Shown: piece after piece, positions 44,237 to 55,076 of the stretch
Position numbering within the stretch: position 1 is the stretch's first letter
How the letters are laid out: each line of letters begins with the position of its first letter
Notes under the pieces: model-generated
Seen by the model: the letters and a program-made list of their open reading frames with translations, nothing else
Databases searched by the model: none
What the model was told of the DNA's origin: nothing
Translations under genes and position numbers: made by a program
NCBI RefSeq assembly: GCF_002003465.1
Contig: NZ_BDDQ01000006.1
Coordinates: 62,001-126,000, forward strand
Length of the DNA: 64,000 bases
Direction: 5' to 3'
Source of the DNA: Caenibacillus caldisaponilyticus
GTDB lineage: Bacteria > Bacillota > Bacilli > Bacillales > Sporolactobacillaceae

Positions 44237-46171
44237 GTGCGTGTATCCGCTGTCACCGTGAGAAGGCGCTTGATCTTTATCCTCATCGCCGGCATGCTCA
44301 TTTTCGGCATATTCACCGCCCGTCTCGCCTACGTGCAATTTTACATGAATGGCTGGCTCACCCGGCAGGCTCTCGATTCGTGGAGCCGGCAAATCCCCTA
44401 TGAAGCCGAGCGGGGCGATATCTTGGACCGGAACGGGGAAGTGTTGGCGACCAACGTGAGCCGGCCTTCCGTATTGGTTGTGCCGAAACAAGTCCGGGAT
44501 CCTGTGAAAACCGCGGAAAAATTGGCCCGCGTTCTCAATGCTAGTAAAGAACATATTTACCAATTGATCACCAAAAAAGCCTCGACGGTTTACATCAAGC
44601 CGGAAGGCCGGAAAATCTCCAATGAAAAAGCGGCGGAAGTCCGCTCGCTGCATTTGCCGGGCGTCTTCATAGCCGAAGACTTTAAACGGCATTATCCGTA
44701 CGGGCGGTTTCTTTCCCACGTCCTTGGCTTTGCCGGCGTCGACAACCAAGGCCTGATCGGCCTCGAATCCTATTATGACGACCTTTTGAAAGGCGTCCGC
44801 GGCCACGTCGACTTTTATTCCGACGCCCAAGGCAATCGCATGTCGTCGCTGAAAGACAAATATGTGCCGCCGAAAGACGGTTTGGATTTGGTGCTCACCA
44901 TCGATCATCGCGTGCAAACGATCATCGAACGGGAACTTGACCAGACGGAACAGAAATACCACCCCGACAATGCGATTGCGATTGCCATGAACCCCAATAC
45001 CGGAGAAATCCTGGGAATATCAACCCGACCCGACTTCAATCCGGAAAACTATCAAAACGTGGCGCCGGAGATTTATAACCATAACCTCCCGATCTGGCGC
45101 ACCTATGAACCGGGCTCGACGTTTAAAGTGATCACTCTGGCCGCCGCCCTTCAGGAACATCTCGTCGATTTACAGCATGATTCGTTCTATGATCCCGGTT
45201 ACATCACCGTTGCCGGCACCGACCTCCACTGTTGGAAGCGGGGCGGCCACGGCTCGGAAACGTTCTTGGAGGTTGTCGAGAATTCGTGTAACCCCGGCTT
45301 TGTTGAATTGGGGCAGCGGCTCGGCAAAGACCGCTTGTTCTCCTACATTCATAAGTTCGGATTTGGCGCGAAAACCGGCATCGATCTGGAAGGGGAATCG
45401 ACGGGCATTTTGTTCAAGGAAGATAAGATCGGGCCGCTTGAGGCGGCGACGACCGCCTTCGGCCAAGGGGTTTCCGTCACCCCCATCCAGCAAATCGCGG
45501 CGGTTGCCGCGGCGATCAACGGCGGTTATCTTTATACGCCGTATCTGGCGAAGGAATGGGTCGATCCGGAGACGGGAGAAGTCGTGAGCCGCAACGCGCC
45601 GCAACTTCGCCGGCGCGTCATCTCCGAAGAAACGTCGAAAAAAGTCCGATATGCTTTGGAAAGCGTTGTGGCCAACGGCACGGGCCGCAATGCCTTCGTC
45701 GAGGGCTATCGCATCGGCGGCAAGACCGGGACGGCGCAAAAAGTATCTGGCGGACGTTATCTGGAAAATAACTACATTTTATCGTTCATGGGATTCGCGC
45801 CCGCCGACGACCCGCAGATCATCGTCTACGTCGCGGTGGACAATCCGAAAGGCACCGTCCAATTCGGGGGAACCGTTGCCGCGCCGCTGGCCGGAAAAAT
45901 CATCAGCGACAGCCTGCAAGCCCTCGGCGTGAAGAAACGGACCGGCGGGATGGAGAAAGAATACCGCTGGGGTGATGAAAAGATGATCGAAGTGCCCGAT
46001 TTGGTCGGCGAGGATAAACAAACCATCAGCGAAGAATATTATGATTTGAAAATCGAAGCGGAGGGCACCGGCGATACGGTCATCCGGCAACAGCCGCAAG
46101 CCGGCGTGAAACTGAAGGCCGGATCAAAAATAAGAGTATACTTAGGTGACAAAAACGACGCCGGCGATTAA
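44237..46171 (+). CDS. spoVD: Stage V sporulation protein D (class B PBP)
   Basis: A 644-residue sporulation-specific transpeptidase that builds spore cortex together with SpoVE. N-terminal membrane segment (about 11-32), PBP dimer domain, transpeptidase domain with STFK (Ser294, Lys297), the SxN motif as NSCNP, and KTGT in GKTGTAQK, then one C-terminal PASTA domain (about 580-640). GTG at 44237 is chosen since GGAGGGG (44224-44230) lies 6 nt upstream; length then matches B. subtilis SpoVD (646). One PASTA rather than two, and position after pbpB, distinguish it from PBP2B. Confidence 0.95.
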   Translation: MRVSAVTVRRRLIFILIAGMLIFGIFTARLAYVQFYMNGWLTRQALDSWSRQIPYEAERGDILDRNGEVLATNVSRPSVLVVPKQVRDPVKTAEKLARVLNASKEHIYQLITKKASTVYIKPEGRKISNEKAAEVRSLHLPGVFIAEDFKRHYPYGRFLSHVLGFAGVDNQGLIGLESYYDDLLKGVRGHVDFYSDAQGNRMSSLKDKYVPPKDGLDLVLTIDHRVQTIIERELDQTEQKYHPDNAIAIAMNPNTGEILGISTRPDFNPENYQNVAPEIYNHNLPIWRTYEPGSTFKVITLAAALQEHLVDLQHDSFYDPGYITVAGTDLHCWKRGGHGSETFLEVVENSCNPGFVELGQRLGKDRLFSYIHKFGFGAKTGIDLEGESTGILFKEDKIGPLEAATTAFGQGVSVTPIQQIAAVAAAINGGYLYTPYLAKEWVDPETGEVVSRNAPQLRRRVISEETSKKVRYALESVVANGTGRNAFVEGYRIGGKTGTAQKVSGGRYLENNYILSFMGFAPADDPQIIVYVAVDNPKGTVQFGGTVAAPLAGKIISDSLQALGVKKRTGGMEKEYRWGDEKMIEVPDLVGEDKQTISEEYYDLKIEAEGTGDTVIRQQPQAGVKLKAGSKIRVYLGDKNDAGD

Positions 46172-46192
46172 AATAGTGATGGAGTCTTTGTT

Positions 46193-46213
46193 CCCGCGCT
46201 CGCGCGGGATTGA
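46193..46213 (+). terminator. Weak terminator or attenuator between spoVD and murE
   Basis: CCCGCG (46193-46198) pairs with CGCGGG (46203-46208), followed by ATTGATTTTT. The late T run suggests partial termination. Confidence 0.4.
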
Positions 46214-46271
46214 TTTTTGCAGGGTGAATGAAGATAGATCCGCACCCGAAAGCAAAAGGATGTGCACGAAT

Positions 46272-47756
46272 ATGAAACTCAGTCGTCTGATAGAGGGACT
46301 CCCGGTGAAAGACGTTTTGTCGCCCGGCGATCCGGAAGTGACGTCCGTCACGATGGATTCGCGCCAGGTGCAGGGAGATGCCCTTTTTATTTGTGTTAAA
46401 GGCGAAGCCAATGACGGGCACCGCTTTGCGGCGGATGCCGTGAAAAAAGGAGCGAAAGCCGTCGTCGCCGAGCGCCCGCTCGACGTCGATGTTCCTGTGG
46501 TTCTCGTCAGCGATGCGCGCCGCGCCCTCGCTGTCTTGGCCGATCGTTTTTACGGGCATCCGACCCATCAGCTTTCACTCATCGGGGTGACGGGCACCAA
46601 CGGGAAAACGACCGTCACCCGGCTCATCCAACAAATCCAGGAAATGAACGGCTTGCCGACGGGACGCATTGGAACGCTCGGCATCCAATTCAAGGATTAT
46701 GAAGAAGCGGCCGCAAATACGACGCCGGATGCCGTGACCTTGCAGCGCGCTTTTAAAACAATGGTGGAGCGGGGCGCGCGGTCGGCCGTCATGGAAGTTT
46801 CTTCGCACGCCCTCGTCCAGGGCCGCGTCCGTGGCTGTGACTACAACATCGCGGTGTTTACCAATTTGACGCAAGACCATCTTGATTATCATCAAACGAT
46901 GGAACGGTATTTGCACGCCAAATCCCTTCTTTTTTCACAGCTCGGCAATACATATGATCGCGATCGCTTGAAGGCGGCTGTGCTGAACGCCGATGACGAC
47001 GCTTCGGCGCAGCTCGCCCAGATGACCGCCGCGCCCGTTTGGACGTACGGCATCGAACGTGATGCCGATTTCATGGCCGAGAACATTCGCGTGACCGCGG
47101 GAAAAACGTCCTTTGATTTCATCACGCCCAAAGGCACGTATCCCGTCGAAATGAAGCTGGTCGGCAAATTTAATGTTTATAACGCGCTCGCCGCCGCGCT
47201 CGCTTGCTATATCAACGGGGTGGCGCTTGAAGACGTCGTCCGTTCGATCGGACGGCTGGAAGGCGTCAGCGGCCGACTGGAAACGGTCGACGCCGGGCAG
47301 AATTTTGCCGTCATCGTCGACTACTCCCACACTCCGGACAGTTTGAAAAACGCCTTGACGACCATTCGAGAATTCGCGAAAAAGCGGGTCATTACGGTCA
47401 TCGGCTGCGGCGGTGACCGCGATCGCACGAAGCGCCCGCTGATGGCGCGCGTCGCCGTGGAGCACAGCGACGTCGCGATTTTTACGTCCGACAATCCCCG
47501 CACGGAAGACCCCATGCGCATCCTCCGCGATATGGAAGCCGGGGTGCCGGCGGGTTCCTACGAAACCATCGTGGACCGCAGGGAAGCGATCTTCCGCGCC
47601 ATCGCTTTGGCGGAGCAGGATGACGTCGTCCTCCTTGCGGGCAAAGGGCATGAAACCTACATGATCATCGGCCGCGAAGTCATCCATTTCGATGACCGGC
47701 TCGTCGCCCGCGAAGCGATTAAGGAGCGTTTGCAGCATGAACGTAGACAAGGGTGA
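46272..47756 (+). CDS. murE: UDP-MurNAc-tripeptide synthetase MurE
   Basis: A 494-residue Mur ligase that adds the third stem-peptide residue. ATP-binding GVTGTNGKTTVTRL, the MEVSSHAL block, and the DNPR motif (FTSDNPRTEDP), which marks enzymes using meso-diaminopimelate, so the peptidoglycan is probably of the A1gamma DAP type. ATG at 46272 has AAAGGA about 11 nt upstream; ATG at 46260 is an alternative. It overlaps murF by 20 bp. Confidence 0.96.
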   Translation: MKLSRLIEGLPVKDVLSPGDPEVTSVTMDSRQVQGDALFICVKGEANDGHRFAADAVKKGAKAVVAERPLDVDVPVVLVSDARRALAVLADRFYGHPTHQLSLIGVTGTNGKTTVTRLIQQIQEMNGLPTGRIGTLGIQFKDYEEAAANTTPDAVTLQRAFKTMVERGARSAVMEVSSHALVQGRVRGCDYNIAVFTNLTQDHLDYHQTMERYLHAKSLLFSQLGNTYDRDRLKAAVLNADDDASAQLAQMTAAPVWTYGIERDADFMAENIRVTAGKTSFDFITPKGTYPVEMKLVGKFNVYNALAAALACYINGVALEDVVRSIGRLEGVSGRLETVDAGQNFAVIVDYSHTPDSLKNALTTIREFAKKRVITVIGCGGDRDRTKRPLMARVAVEHSDVAIFTSDNPRTEDPMRILRDMEAGVPAGSYETIVDRREAIFRAIALAEQDDVVLLAGKGHETYMIIGREVIHFDDRLVAREAIKERLQHERRQG

Positions 47757-49113
47757 TTTAATCGAAATCTCATGCGGCTGTCGCGGCAATATCGACGCCC
47801 TGCCTGAACGGCTCGGCGTCTTTACCGACAGCCGCCGTCCGATCAAGGCCGGACTGTTTATCCAGATTGTGGGCGAACGGTTTGACGGCCACGATTTTTT
47901 GCTTGAAACCATCAAAAACGGCGCTTCGGCCGCCTTATGGCAAGCCGACCGTCCCATACCGGAGGCGGTGCCGGCCGATTTTCCGCTTTTTTTGGTCGAC
48001 GACACTTTAAAAGCCTTGCAGGCGTTGGCTACCTTGCGCCGCCGCAAGATCAACCCTGTGGTCGTCGCCGTGACCGGTTCCAACGGAAAAACGACGACCA
48101 AAGACATCATTGCCCGCGTCGTCGGGACGGCTTATCGAACGCACCGGACACGCGGCAATTTGAACAATCATATCGGCGTGCCGCTGACGCTGCTCGCGAT
48201 GCCGGATGATTGCGAAGTCTGCGTTGTGGAAATGGGCATGAACCATTTCGGAGAAATCGCGACATTGAGCAAAATTGCCGAACCGGACGTGGCGGTGATC
48301 ACCAACATCGGTGAATCGCACATCGAATTTTTGGGGAGCCGCGCCGGCATCGCCCGCGCGAAGATGGAGATTACCGAGGGCATGACAAAAGAAGGGGCGC
48401 TGATCATCGACGGCGACGAACCGTTGCTCACCCCGGCCCGCGGGTACAGCGGCACGTTGGTGCGCTGTGGCTTCGGTCCGGACAATGATTATCGCATCGA
48501 AAATCTCGAATTGTCGGTAAGCGGCGCGGCGTTCCGCGTGAACGGCGCGGCCTACGAGATTTCGCTCATCGGCCGGCACAACGTCAAAAATGCGGTTTAT
48601 GCCATCGCCGTCGCCGAGCGGTTGAAGATCAATCAAAAACGAATTACCGAAGCCTTAAGCGATTTGCGCATCACCGGGATGCGTCTGGAAAGGCTACCGG
48701 GCCCGAACGGGTCGTTGCTCATCAATGACGCATACAATGCCAGCCCGACGTCCATGAAAGCGGCGCTGGAAACGCTGGCCGATTTACCGGGTTACCCTCA
48801 TAAAGTCGCGGTTCTCGGCGATATGTATGAACTCGGAAAGGATGAACGTGAACTGCACGCGAAAGTCGCCGAGGCGTTGACGGATGACATCACGACGCTC
48901 GTCACGATCGGCCCGAAAGCGGCGTGGATCGCCGAACGCGCGGAAACCCTCCGCCCCGGGCTTGTGGTCAAGCGTTTCGCGACGAAAGAAGAGGCGCTTC
49001 CCCACCTCGTCGCGCTTGCGACGGACCGCACCGCCATGCTTTTTAAAGCCTCGCGTCTGGCCGGACTTGAAACACTCGTCCAAGCGATGACAGAAGGAGG
49101 ACAGACGACATGA
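47737..49113 (+). CDS. murF: UDP-MurNAc-tripeptide-D-Ala-D-Ala ligase MurF
   Basis: A 458-residue Mur ligase that adds D-Ala-D-Ala to finish the UDP-MurNAc-pentapeptide. ATP-binding [25 protein letters not shown], and late [16 protein letters not shown] are characteristic. ATG at 47737 lies inside the end of murE with AAGGAG 10 nt upstream. Length equals the B. subtilis enzyme to within one residue. It overlaps mraY by 4 bp (ATGA). Confidence 0.96.
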   Translation: MNVDKGDLIEISCGCRGNIDALPERLGVFTDSRRPIKAGLFIQIVGERFDGHDFLLETIKNGASAALWQADRPIPEAVPADFPLFLVDDTLKALQALATLRRRKINPVVVAVTGSNGKTTTKDIIARVVGTAYRTHRTRGNLNNHIGVPLTLLAMPDDCEVCVVEMGMNHFGEIATLSKIAEPDVAVITNIGESHIEFLGSRAGIARAKMEITEGMTKEGALIIDGDEPLLTPARGYSGTLVRCGFGPDNDYRIENLELSVSGAAFRVNGAAYEISLIGRHNVKNAVYAIAVAERLKINQKRITEALSDLRITGMRLERLPGPNGSLLINDAYNASPTSMKAALETLADLPGYPHKVAVLGDMYELGKDERELHAKVAEALTDDITTLVTIGPKAAWIAERAETLRPGLVVKRFATKEEALPHLVALATDRTAMLFKASRLAGLETLVQAMTEGGQTT

Positions 49114-50084
49114 CGACGATCTTATTGACGGCCATGCTCACCGCTTTTTTTGTGGCCGTCGTATTGGCACCGATTTTTATACCGATATTGCGCGCGCTGA
49201 AGTTCGGCCAATACATCCGCGAAGAAGGGCCGAAGAGCCATCAAAAGAAAGCGGGCACGCCGACGATGGGCGGCGTCGTCATCGTTTTCGCCCTCGCCAT
49301 CGGCGTGCTCTTCACCGCGGTCCGTTACGGGGTTTTAACCGGCGACATCTGGTTATTATTACTCGTGACGATCGGATTCGGCGCCGTCGGTTTTCTCGAC
49401 GACTTCATCAAGATCGTCATGAAACGCAATTTGGGCTTGACGTCGAAACAGAAGCTTATCGGACAAATTCTCGTGGCCATCATTTTTTATCTTTTACTTG
49501 TGCATAATGGTTTTTCGACCCGCGTCGACGTGCCGTTTACGCCGTGGTCTTTCCATCTTTCGTGGGCGTACTTTTTCCTCGCCGTCGTCATGCTGCTCGG
49601 CAGCTCGAACGGCACGAATTTAACCGACGGTTTGGACGGGTTGTTGTCGGGAACCGCGGCGATCGCGTTCGGCGCGTTTGCGATCATCGCTTACCGGGAA
49701 GCAATGATGGACGTGGCGATTTTTTCCGTTGCCGTCTGCGGCGCTTTGCTCGGCTTTTTAGTCTTTAACGCCCACCCGGCCAAAGTGTTCATGGGGGACA
49801 CGGGATCGCTCGCGCTCGGCGGGGCGCTCGCCGCCGTCGCGATGATGACCAAATCGGAACTTTATCTGATCATCATCGGAGGGATTTTCGTCATCGAAAC
49901 GCTCTCCGTCATGATCCAAGTCGCGTATTTTAAGGCGACCGGGGGACGGCGCTTCTTTAAGATGAGCCCGCTGCACAACCATTACGTCCTCTCCGGCTGG
50001 AATGAATGGCGCATCGTGTCGACGTTCTGGTTCGTCGGGTTTCTCTTCGCCGCGCTCGGCATTTATATCAAGTTTGGATTGTAA
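49110..50084 (+). CDS. mraY: Phospho-MurNAc-pentapeptide transferase MraY
   Basis: A 324-residue polytopic membrane enzyme with ten helices that transfers phospho-MurNAc-pentapeptide to undecaprenyl phosphate, giving lipid I. Catalytic blocks: GFLDDFIKI (DDF), [25 protein letters not shown], and the [18 protein letters not shown] loop. It starts in an ATGA overlap with murF and has AGGAGG upstream. Confidence 0.97.
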   Translation: MTTILLTAMLTAFFVAVVLAPIFIPILRALKFGQYIREEGPKSHQKKAGTPTMGGVVIVFALAIGVLFTAVRYGVLTGDIWLLLLVTIGFGAVGFLDDFIKIVMKRNLGLTSKQKLIGQILVAIIFYLLLVHNGFSTRVDVPFTPWSFHLSWAYFFLAVVMLLGSSNGTNLTDGLDGLLSGTAAIAFGAFAIIAYREAMMDVAIFSVAVCGALLGFLVFNAHPAKVFMGDTGSLALGGALAAVAMMTKSELYLIIIGGIFVIETLSVMIQVAYFKATGGRRFFKMSPLHNHYVLSGWNEWRIVSTFWFVGFLFAALGIYIKFGL

Positions 50085-50117
50085 CGAACTGTTTTTAAGA
50101 CTCGAGGTGTCTCCGGC

Positions 50118-51470
50118 ATGAAGGAAATTCCTTATTATAAAGACAAACAAGTGCTCGTCCTCGGCATGGCGAAGAGCGGTTATTCGGCGGCGAAGCTCCT
50201 CGTCCATCTCGGCGCCCGCGTCGTCGTAAACGATCGCGCCGATCTTGAGGGGGATCCGCGGGCGAGAGAGCTCGCCGCCCTCGGCGTGAAGGTCGTCGGC
50301 GGCGGCCATCCGTCCGATTTGGTGACGGAAGAAACGGACGTCATAATTAAAAATCCGGGCATTCCTTACACGAATCCGCTCGTCGAAAAAGCGGAGCGGT
50401 TGGGCATCCCCGTGATCACGGAAGTGGAATTGGCCGCGCAAGTATCGGAGGCGCCGTTTGTCGGCATCACCGGATCGAACGGCAAAACGACGACGACGGC
50501 GTTGATCGGCGAAATGCTGAAAGGCGGTCCCGCCCGGCCGATCGTCGCCGGCAACATCGGGACGGCGCTCAGCGAAGTCGCCCAAAGCGCGACAGCGGAA
50601 GACGTGATCGTCGCCGAGCTCTCCAGTTTCCAACTGCTCGGAACCCGGACGTTCCGCCCGCGCACGGCCGTTTTTCTGAATTTGTTCGAGGCGCATTTGG
50701 ATTACCATGGTTCCATGGAAGCCTACGCCCAAGCGAAGGCGATGATCACGAAAAATCAAACGCCTGCGGACGTGCTTGTCTATAACGCGGACGATCCGCT
50801 TGTCAAGAAATGGACGGCGAACACCCGGGCGCAAAAAGTCCCCTTTTCATTGAAAGAACAAGTCGACGGCGCTTATCTTTCCGACGGCGTTTTATATTTT
50901 AGAGGCGAAGCGATCATCCGCCGTGACCGCCTCGGCATGCCGAACGTCGACCATAATGTCGCCAATGCGCTGGCCGCCGTTGCGGTCGCGAAAGTCCATG
51001 GCGTGGCGACCGACTTTATCCGCCGCGTCTTAGAGGATTTTAAGGGGATGAAGCACCGCCTGCAATACGTCACGACCATCAACGGCCGGGCGTTTTACAA
51101 TGATTCCAAGGCGACGAACGTATTGGCGACATCCAAGGCCCTTAACGCTTTCCATCAGCCGATCATTTTGCTCGCCGGCGGCCTCGATCGCGGCAATGAT
51201 TTTGACGGCTTGATTCCGGGGCTTTCCAGGGTGAAAGCGGTCATCGCTTTCGGCCAGACGAAAGAAAAGATTGCGGGTACGGCGGAAAAAGCCGGTGTGA
51301 AACGCGTCCGATTGGTCGATAATATGGCGGAGGCGGTGACAGCCGCTTACGGCCTGTCCGAACCGGGCGACGTCATTTTGTTGTCGCCGGCGTGTGCGAG
51401 CTGGGATCAGTACCGTTCGTACGAAGAGCGGGGAGACATGTTTATCAAATCGGTGCATACGCTTAAGTAG
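50118..51470 (+). CDS. murD: UDP-MurNAc-L-alanine-D-glutamate ligase MurD
   Basis: A 450-residue Mur ligase adding D-glutamate to UDP-MurNAc-L-Ala. N-terminal Rossmann-like KQVLVLGMAKSGYSAAKLL, ATP-binding [14 protein letters not shown], and the late FYNDSKATNVLATSKAL and LLSPACASWDQY blocks are diagnostic. ATG at 50118 has GAGGTG upstream. It is followed 32 bp later by spoVE. Confidence 0.97.
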   Translation: MKEIPYYKDKQVLVLGMAKSGYSAAKLLVHLGARVVVNDRADLEGDPRARELAALGVKVVGGGHPSDLVTEETDVIIKNPGIPYTNPLVEKAERLGIPVITEVELAAQVSEAPFVGITGSNGKTTTTALIGEMLKGGPARPIVAGNIGTALSEVAQSATAEDVIVAELSSFQLLGTRTFRPRTAVFLNLFEAHLDYHGSMEAYAQAKAMITKNQTPADVLVYNADDPLVKKWTANTRAQKVPFSLKEQVDGAYLSDGVLYFRGEAIIRRDRLGMPNVDHNVANALAAVAVAKVHGVATDFIRRVLEDFKGMKHRLQYVTTINGRAFYNDSKATNVLATSKALNAFHQPIILLAGGLDRGNDFDGLIPGLSRVKAVIAFGQTKEKIAGTAEKAGVKRVRLVDNMAEAVTAAYGLSEPGDVILLSPACASWDQYRSYEERGDMFIKSVHTLK

Positions 51471-51502
51471 ACAGGTCATTCTCTCGATCCGAGGTGGAGA
51501 CT

Positions 51503-52603
51503 ATGCCGAAGGCGAAAGCGGCACCGGACTTTTTACTGATCGCCGTCACTTTGACGCTGTTGGCCGTGGGCTTGATCATGGTTTACAGCGCAAGCGCCGT
51601 CTGGGCGTCTTATAAATTCGATGATGCTTTCTATTTCGCGAAACGTCAATTATTGTTCGCCGGCATGGGCATCCTCGCGATGTTCACCGTGATGAACATG
51701 AATTATTTGACGTGGCGCGCTTGGGCAAAGGTTCTGTTGGGCGTTTGTTTTTTGCTCTTGATCGTCGTTCTCATTCCGGGGATCGGCTTGAAGCGGGGCG
51801 GCGCGAGCAGCTGGCTGGGCGTCGGCGCGTTTTCCATTCAGCCTTCCGAATTCATGAAAATGGCGATGATCGTATTTTTGGCGAAATTTCTTTCCGAAAA
51901 CCAGAAGCACATCACGACGGTGAAAAAAGGCATCCTCCCTTCCTTAGCCCTTGTGTTTTCGGCTTTCGCACTCATCTTGCTCCAACCCGATCTTGGCACG
52001 GGCACGGTGCTCGTCATCACTTGCCTCATGATGGTGTTTGTCGCCGGCGCCCGGATCAAGCATTTTGTTTTTCTCGGCGCGATGGGGCTGATCGGCTTCG
52101 TCGGTCTTGTGCTGTCCGCGCCATATCGCGTCGAACGGATTACGTCCTTTCTGGATCCATGGAAAGACCCGCTCGGAAGCGGCTTCCAAATCATCCAATC
52201 CCTCTATGCGATCGGGCCGGGCGGATTGTTCGGGTTTGGACTTGGACAAAGCCGGCAAAAGTTTCAATACCTTCCTGAACCGCAAACCGATTTCATTTTT
52301 TCTATCGTTTCGGAAGAGCTCGGATTCATCGGTGCGGTGTTTGTGCTCCTGCTTTTTTGTTTGCTGCTCTGGCGCGGCATCCGCATCGCCATCGGGGCGC
52401 CCGATCTTTACGGAAGTCTTCTCGCCGTCGGCATCGTCGGGATGATTGCCGTCCAAGTGATGATTAACATCGCGGTCGTCACCGGACTGCTGCCGGTCAC
52501 GGGCATCACGTTGCCATTTTTGAGCTACGGGGGCTCTTCGCTGACGCTCATCCTCGTTTCCATCGGCGTATTGCTCAACATCAGCCGCTATTCCAAGTAT
52601 TGA
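51503..52603 (+). CDS. spoVE: Stage V sporulation protein E (SEDS polymerase)
   Basis: A 366-residue FtsW/RodA-family polytopic membrane protein, exactly the B. subtilis SpoVE length. It polymerises spore cortex peptidoglycan with SpoVD. Typical blocks: LIMVYSASAVWA, GASSWLGVGAFSIQPSEFMK, QPDLGTGTVLV, GSGFQIIQSLYAIGPGG, GITLPFLSYGGSS. Its place between murD and murG separates it from the vegetative ftsW at 8.8 kb. The ATG at 51503 has GAGGTGG upstream; GTG at 51494 is inside that site. A terminator follows. Confidence 0.95.
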   Translation: MPKAKAAPDFLLIAVTLTLLAVGLIMVYSASAVWASYKFDDAFYFAKRQLLFAGMGILAMFTVMNMNYLTWRAWAKVLLGVCFLLLIVVLIPGIGLKRGGASSWLGVGAFSIQPSEFMKMAMIVFLAKFLSENQKHITTVKKGILPSLALVFSAFALILLQPDLGTGTVLVITCLMMVFVAGARIKHFVFLGAMGLIGFVGLVLSAPYRVERITSFLDPWKDPLGSGFQIIQSLYAIGPGGLFGFGLGQSRQKFQYLPEPQTDFIFSIVSEELGFIGAVFVLLLFCLLLWRGIRIAIGAPDLYGSLLAVGIVGMIAVQVMINIAVVTGLLPVTGITLPFLSYGGSSLTLILVSIGVLLNISRYSKY

Positions 52604-52894
52604 ATGAAAACCCTGTTTTCGAGCAGGGTTTGTTTCTTACGGGGGCATGGAAATCCGGAAAAAATATGGATGCGGTGATCAAAAAATCCGCGGATGAAAC
52701 CGAATAAATAATTGTACACATCATGACGGACCGCTGTCCGCGAACGGCGACGCTGTGCTTGTTGAAACCGAAAGCATGGCTGGGCTTCGGCATCGGCTTG
52801 AACGGGTGCAGGGGATCCGCGCCGTTGATGCCGCGGGACAAGCGGCCGCAGAATCCCGGGAGACGGCCTCCCGGCAGCGAATGGAGGTTCCTTT
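52604..52894. other. Gap between spoVE and murG
   Basis: About 290 bp. After the spoVE terminator there is no supported gene. A 7-bp hairpin CCGGGAG/CTCCCGG (52856-52874) ends 7 nt before the murG ribosome site (GGAGG near 52884) and could affect murG translation. No consensus promoter seen. Confidence 0.45.
52607..52637 (+). terminator. Terminator of spoVE
   Basis: AAACCCTG (52608-52615) pairs with CAGGGTTT (52624-52631), then GTTTCTT. Confidence 0.7.
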
Positions 52895-54001
52895 ATGAAC
52901 ATCGTCGTATCCGGAGGCGGAACGGGAGGGCACATCTATCCCGCTCTGGCGCTCATACGTGAGATAAAAAAACACCAGCCCGATGCGCAATTTCTTTATA
53001 TCGGGACGAATAACGGGTTGGAAAGGGAGATCGTGATGCGCGAGAACCTTCCTTTTCACCCGCTTTACATCACAGGTTTTCAGCGTAAAATTTCAATCAA
53101 AAACGTGCAAAAAAACGTGCAGACGGTCGCCAATTTCCTTCGCGCCGTTTCCAAATCGAAACGCCTGATGAAAAAGTTCATTCCCGATGTCGTCATCGGC
53201 ACGGGCGGTTACGTCGCCGGCCCGGTGGTTTATGCCGCAAGCCGGCTCGGCATTCCGACGATCATTCATGAACAAAACAGCGTGCCCGGTTTGACGAACA
53301 AGTTTCTGAGCCGCCTCGTCGACAAAGTCGCCGTGTCGATGGAAGAGGCCCGAAGCTTTTTCCCGGAAGAAAAGGTCGTTTATACCGGCAATCCGCGCGC
53401 TTCGGAAGTCTTAAACGGGGACCCCGAAAAGGGAAGGGCTTCGACGGGACTCTCCAGGGATAAAAAGACCGTTTTAATTTTCGGCGGAAGCCGCGGGGCC
53501 CGTCCGATCAACGAAGCCGCCCTCGGCATGTTGAAGGCCGCGGACCGAAAATCCTATCAAATTTTATATGTGACCGGTGAGGTTCACTATAATAAAGTCA
53601 TGGAAGAAGCGTCCGCGATGGGTTGCCCGCCTAATGTAAAGATTTGCCCCTTCATACATAACATGCCGGACGTCCTCGCCGCGGTTGACTTGGTCGTGGC
53701 GCGGGCGGGGGCGACGACGATCTCGGAGCTCACCGCTCTCGGCCTGCCGAGCGTCCTGATACCGAGCCCATATGTGACGAACAACCATCAAGAGAAAAAC
53801 GCGCGGGTGCTGGAGGCGCGCGGAGCCGCCGTCGTGATTCCCGAATCCGAGCTGAACGCGGAACGGCTGCTCGCTGTTGTCGACGAGATTTTATCGGATG
53901 ATCAAAAATATCTTGAAATGCGGCAGAATGCGAAACGCTTGGGCGTTCCCGACGCCGCGCAAAGGCTTTATGAAGAGGTCGTTTCATTGATCAAAGCGTA
54001 A
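52895..54001 (+). CDS. murG: Lipid II synthase MurG
   Basis: A 368-residue peripheral membrane glycosyltransferase adding GlcNAc to lipid I to give lipid II. The N-terminal glycine-rich [17 protein letters not shown], the [14 protein letters not shown] block, [12 protein letters not shown], and the C-terminal UDP-GlcNAc site ([23 protein letters not shown]) are all present. GGAGG precedes the ATG. It follows spoVE as in B. subtilis. Confidence 0.97.
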   Translation: MNIVVSGGGTGGHIYPALALIREIKKHQPDAQFLYIGTNNGLEREIVMRENLPFHPLYITGFQRKISIKNVQKNVQTVANFLRAVSKSKRLMKKFIPDVVIGTGGYVAGPVVYAASRLGIPTIIHEQNSVPGLTNKFLSRLVDKVAVSMEEARSFFPEEKVVYTGNPRASEVLNGDPEKGRASTGLSRDKKTVLIFGGSRGARPINEAALGMLKAADRKSYQILYVTGEVHYNKVMEEASAMGCPPNVKICPFIHNMPDVLAAVDLVVARAGATTISELTALGLPSVLIPSPYVTNNHQEKNARVLEARGAAVVIPESELNAERLLAVVDEILSDDQKYLEMRQNAKRLGVPDAAQRLYEEVVSLIKA

Positions 54002-54053
54002 AAATCGGTCATGGCCGATTGCATCGACCGAGGGTCATCGGAGGGAGCACGAC

Positions 54054-54968
54054 ATGGAACGGGTGTACCGACAGCTGTTAGAGGAAAAGGTCGGGAAGGT
54101 ACGGCGAAATGAACCGTTGGCCAAGCATACGACGATCAAAATCGGAGGGCCGGCGCCCCTTTTTATCGAACCGGCCGATTTGTCCGGGCTGGTGACGGCG
54201 GTGAACATCCTGCGCGCCGCCCGTGTCCCTTGGCGTGCGATCGGGCGCGGCTCCAACCTCCTTGTCGATGACGCCGGGGTCGATGGCGCGGTGATCAAGA
54301 TCGGCAAGGGCCTCAGTTATCTCTCCTTTGAGGATGACCGCTTGCGCATCGGGGCGGGTTACCCGCTCGTTCCTTTGGCGACCACCTTGAGCAGGAAAGG
54401 TTATGCCGGATTTGAATTTACCGGTGGGATTCCGGGCTCGGTCGGCGGCGCCGTTTATATGAACGCCGGCGCTCACGGATCGGAAACCAAAGATCTGCTT
54501 CTGGAAGCGCGCATTCTTTTCCCCGACGGCACGTTAAAATGGCTTACGAAAGAAGAGCTGGGGTTTGGGTATCGCACCTCCGCATTACAAAAACGGCAAG
54601 GCATTTGCGTGGAAGCCGTTTTTAAATTGGAAAAAGGCGATGCGGAAGCGATTTGGAACGACTTGCAAGCGTATAAAGAATATCGGCACCGCACCCAGCC
54701 TTATGATGAAAAATGCGCGGGCAGCATCTTTCGCAACCCTCTTCCCGATCACGCCGGCAAGCTGATCGAAGATCACGGTTTGAAAGGCTATGCGGTCGGG
54801 GGCGCGAAGATTTCTGAGCGGCACGGAAACTTTATCGTGAACGCCGGCGGGGCGACGGCGCAGGATGTGCTTGACCTCATCCGCTTCGTTCAAGAAAAGG
54901 TCAAGACCCGTTATGGTATCGATTTGCAAACCGAAGTTGAAATCCTACGAAAGTCCGGAGACGCTTAA
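54054..54968 (+). CDS. murB: UDP-N-acetylenolpyruvoylglucosamine reductase MurB
   Basis: A 304-residue FAD enzyme of the type IIa MurB class, reducing the enolpyruvyl group with NADPH to form UDP-MurNAc. FAD-binding WRAIGRGSNLLV and GIPGSVGGAVYMNAGAHG, the catalytic Ser in AGSIFRNP, and the terminal NFIVNAGGATAQDVL block are in place. GGAGGGAG precedes the ATG. A new promoter element begins just after its stop. Confidence 0.97.
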   Translation: MERVYRQLLEEKVGKVRRNEPLAKHTTIKIGGPAPLFIEPADLSGLVTAVNILRAARVPWRAIGRGSNLLVDDAGVDGAVIKIGKGLSYLSFEDDRLRIGAGYPLVPLATTLSRKGYAGFEFTGGIPGSVGGAVYMNAGAHGSETKDLLLEARILFPDGTLKWLTKEELGFGYRTSALQKRQGICVEAVFKLEKGDAEAIWNDLQAYKEYRHRTQPYDEKCAGSIFRNPLPDHAGKLIEDHGLKGYAVGGAKISERHGNFIVNAGGATAQDVLDLIRFVQEKVKTRYGIDLQTEVEILRKSGDA

Positions 54969-54977
54969 GGGAATAAA

Positions 54978-54986
54978 TGGTATAAT
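54978..54986 (+). promoter_or_regulatory. Extended -10 promoter before divIB
   Basis: TGG-TATAAT, an exact -10 with TGn extension, begins 10 bp after the murB stop and 91 bp before divIB. No -35 at the usual distance. Confidence 0.55.
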
Positions 54987-55076
54987 GAACCAAACGCGTA
55001 AAAACCGGCGGCGGAATTCGAATCAAATTTATAGGGGCGGAAAAATCAAGCGCCTATTAACGGACGGGATTGAGTG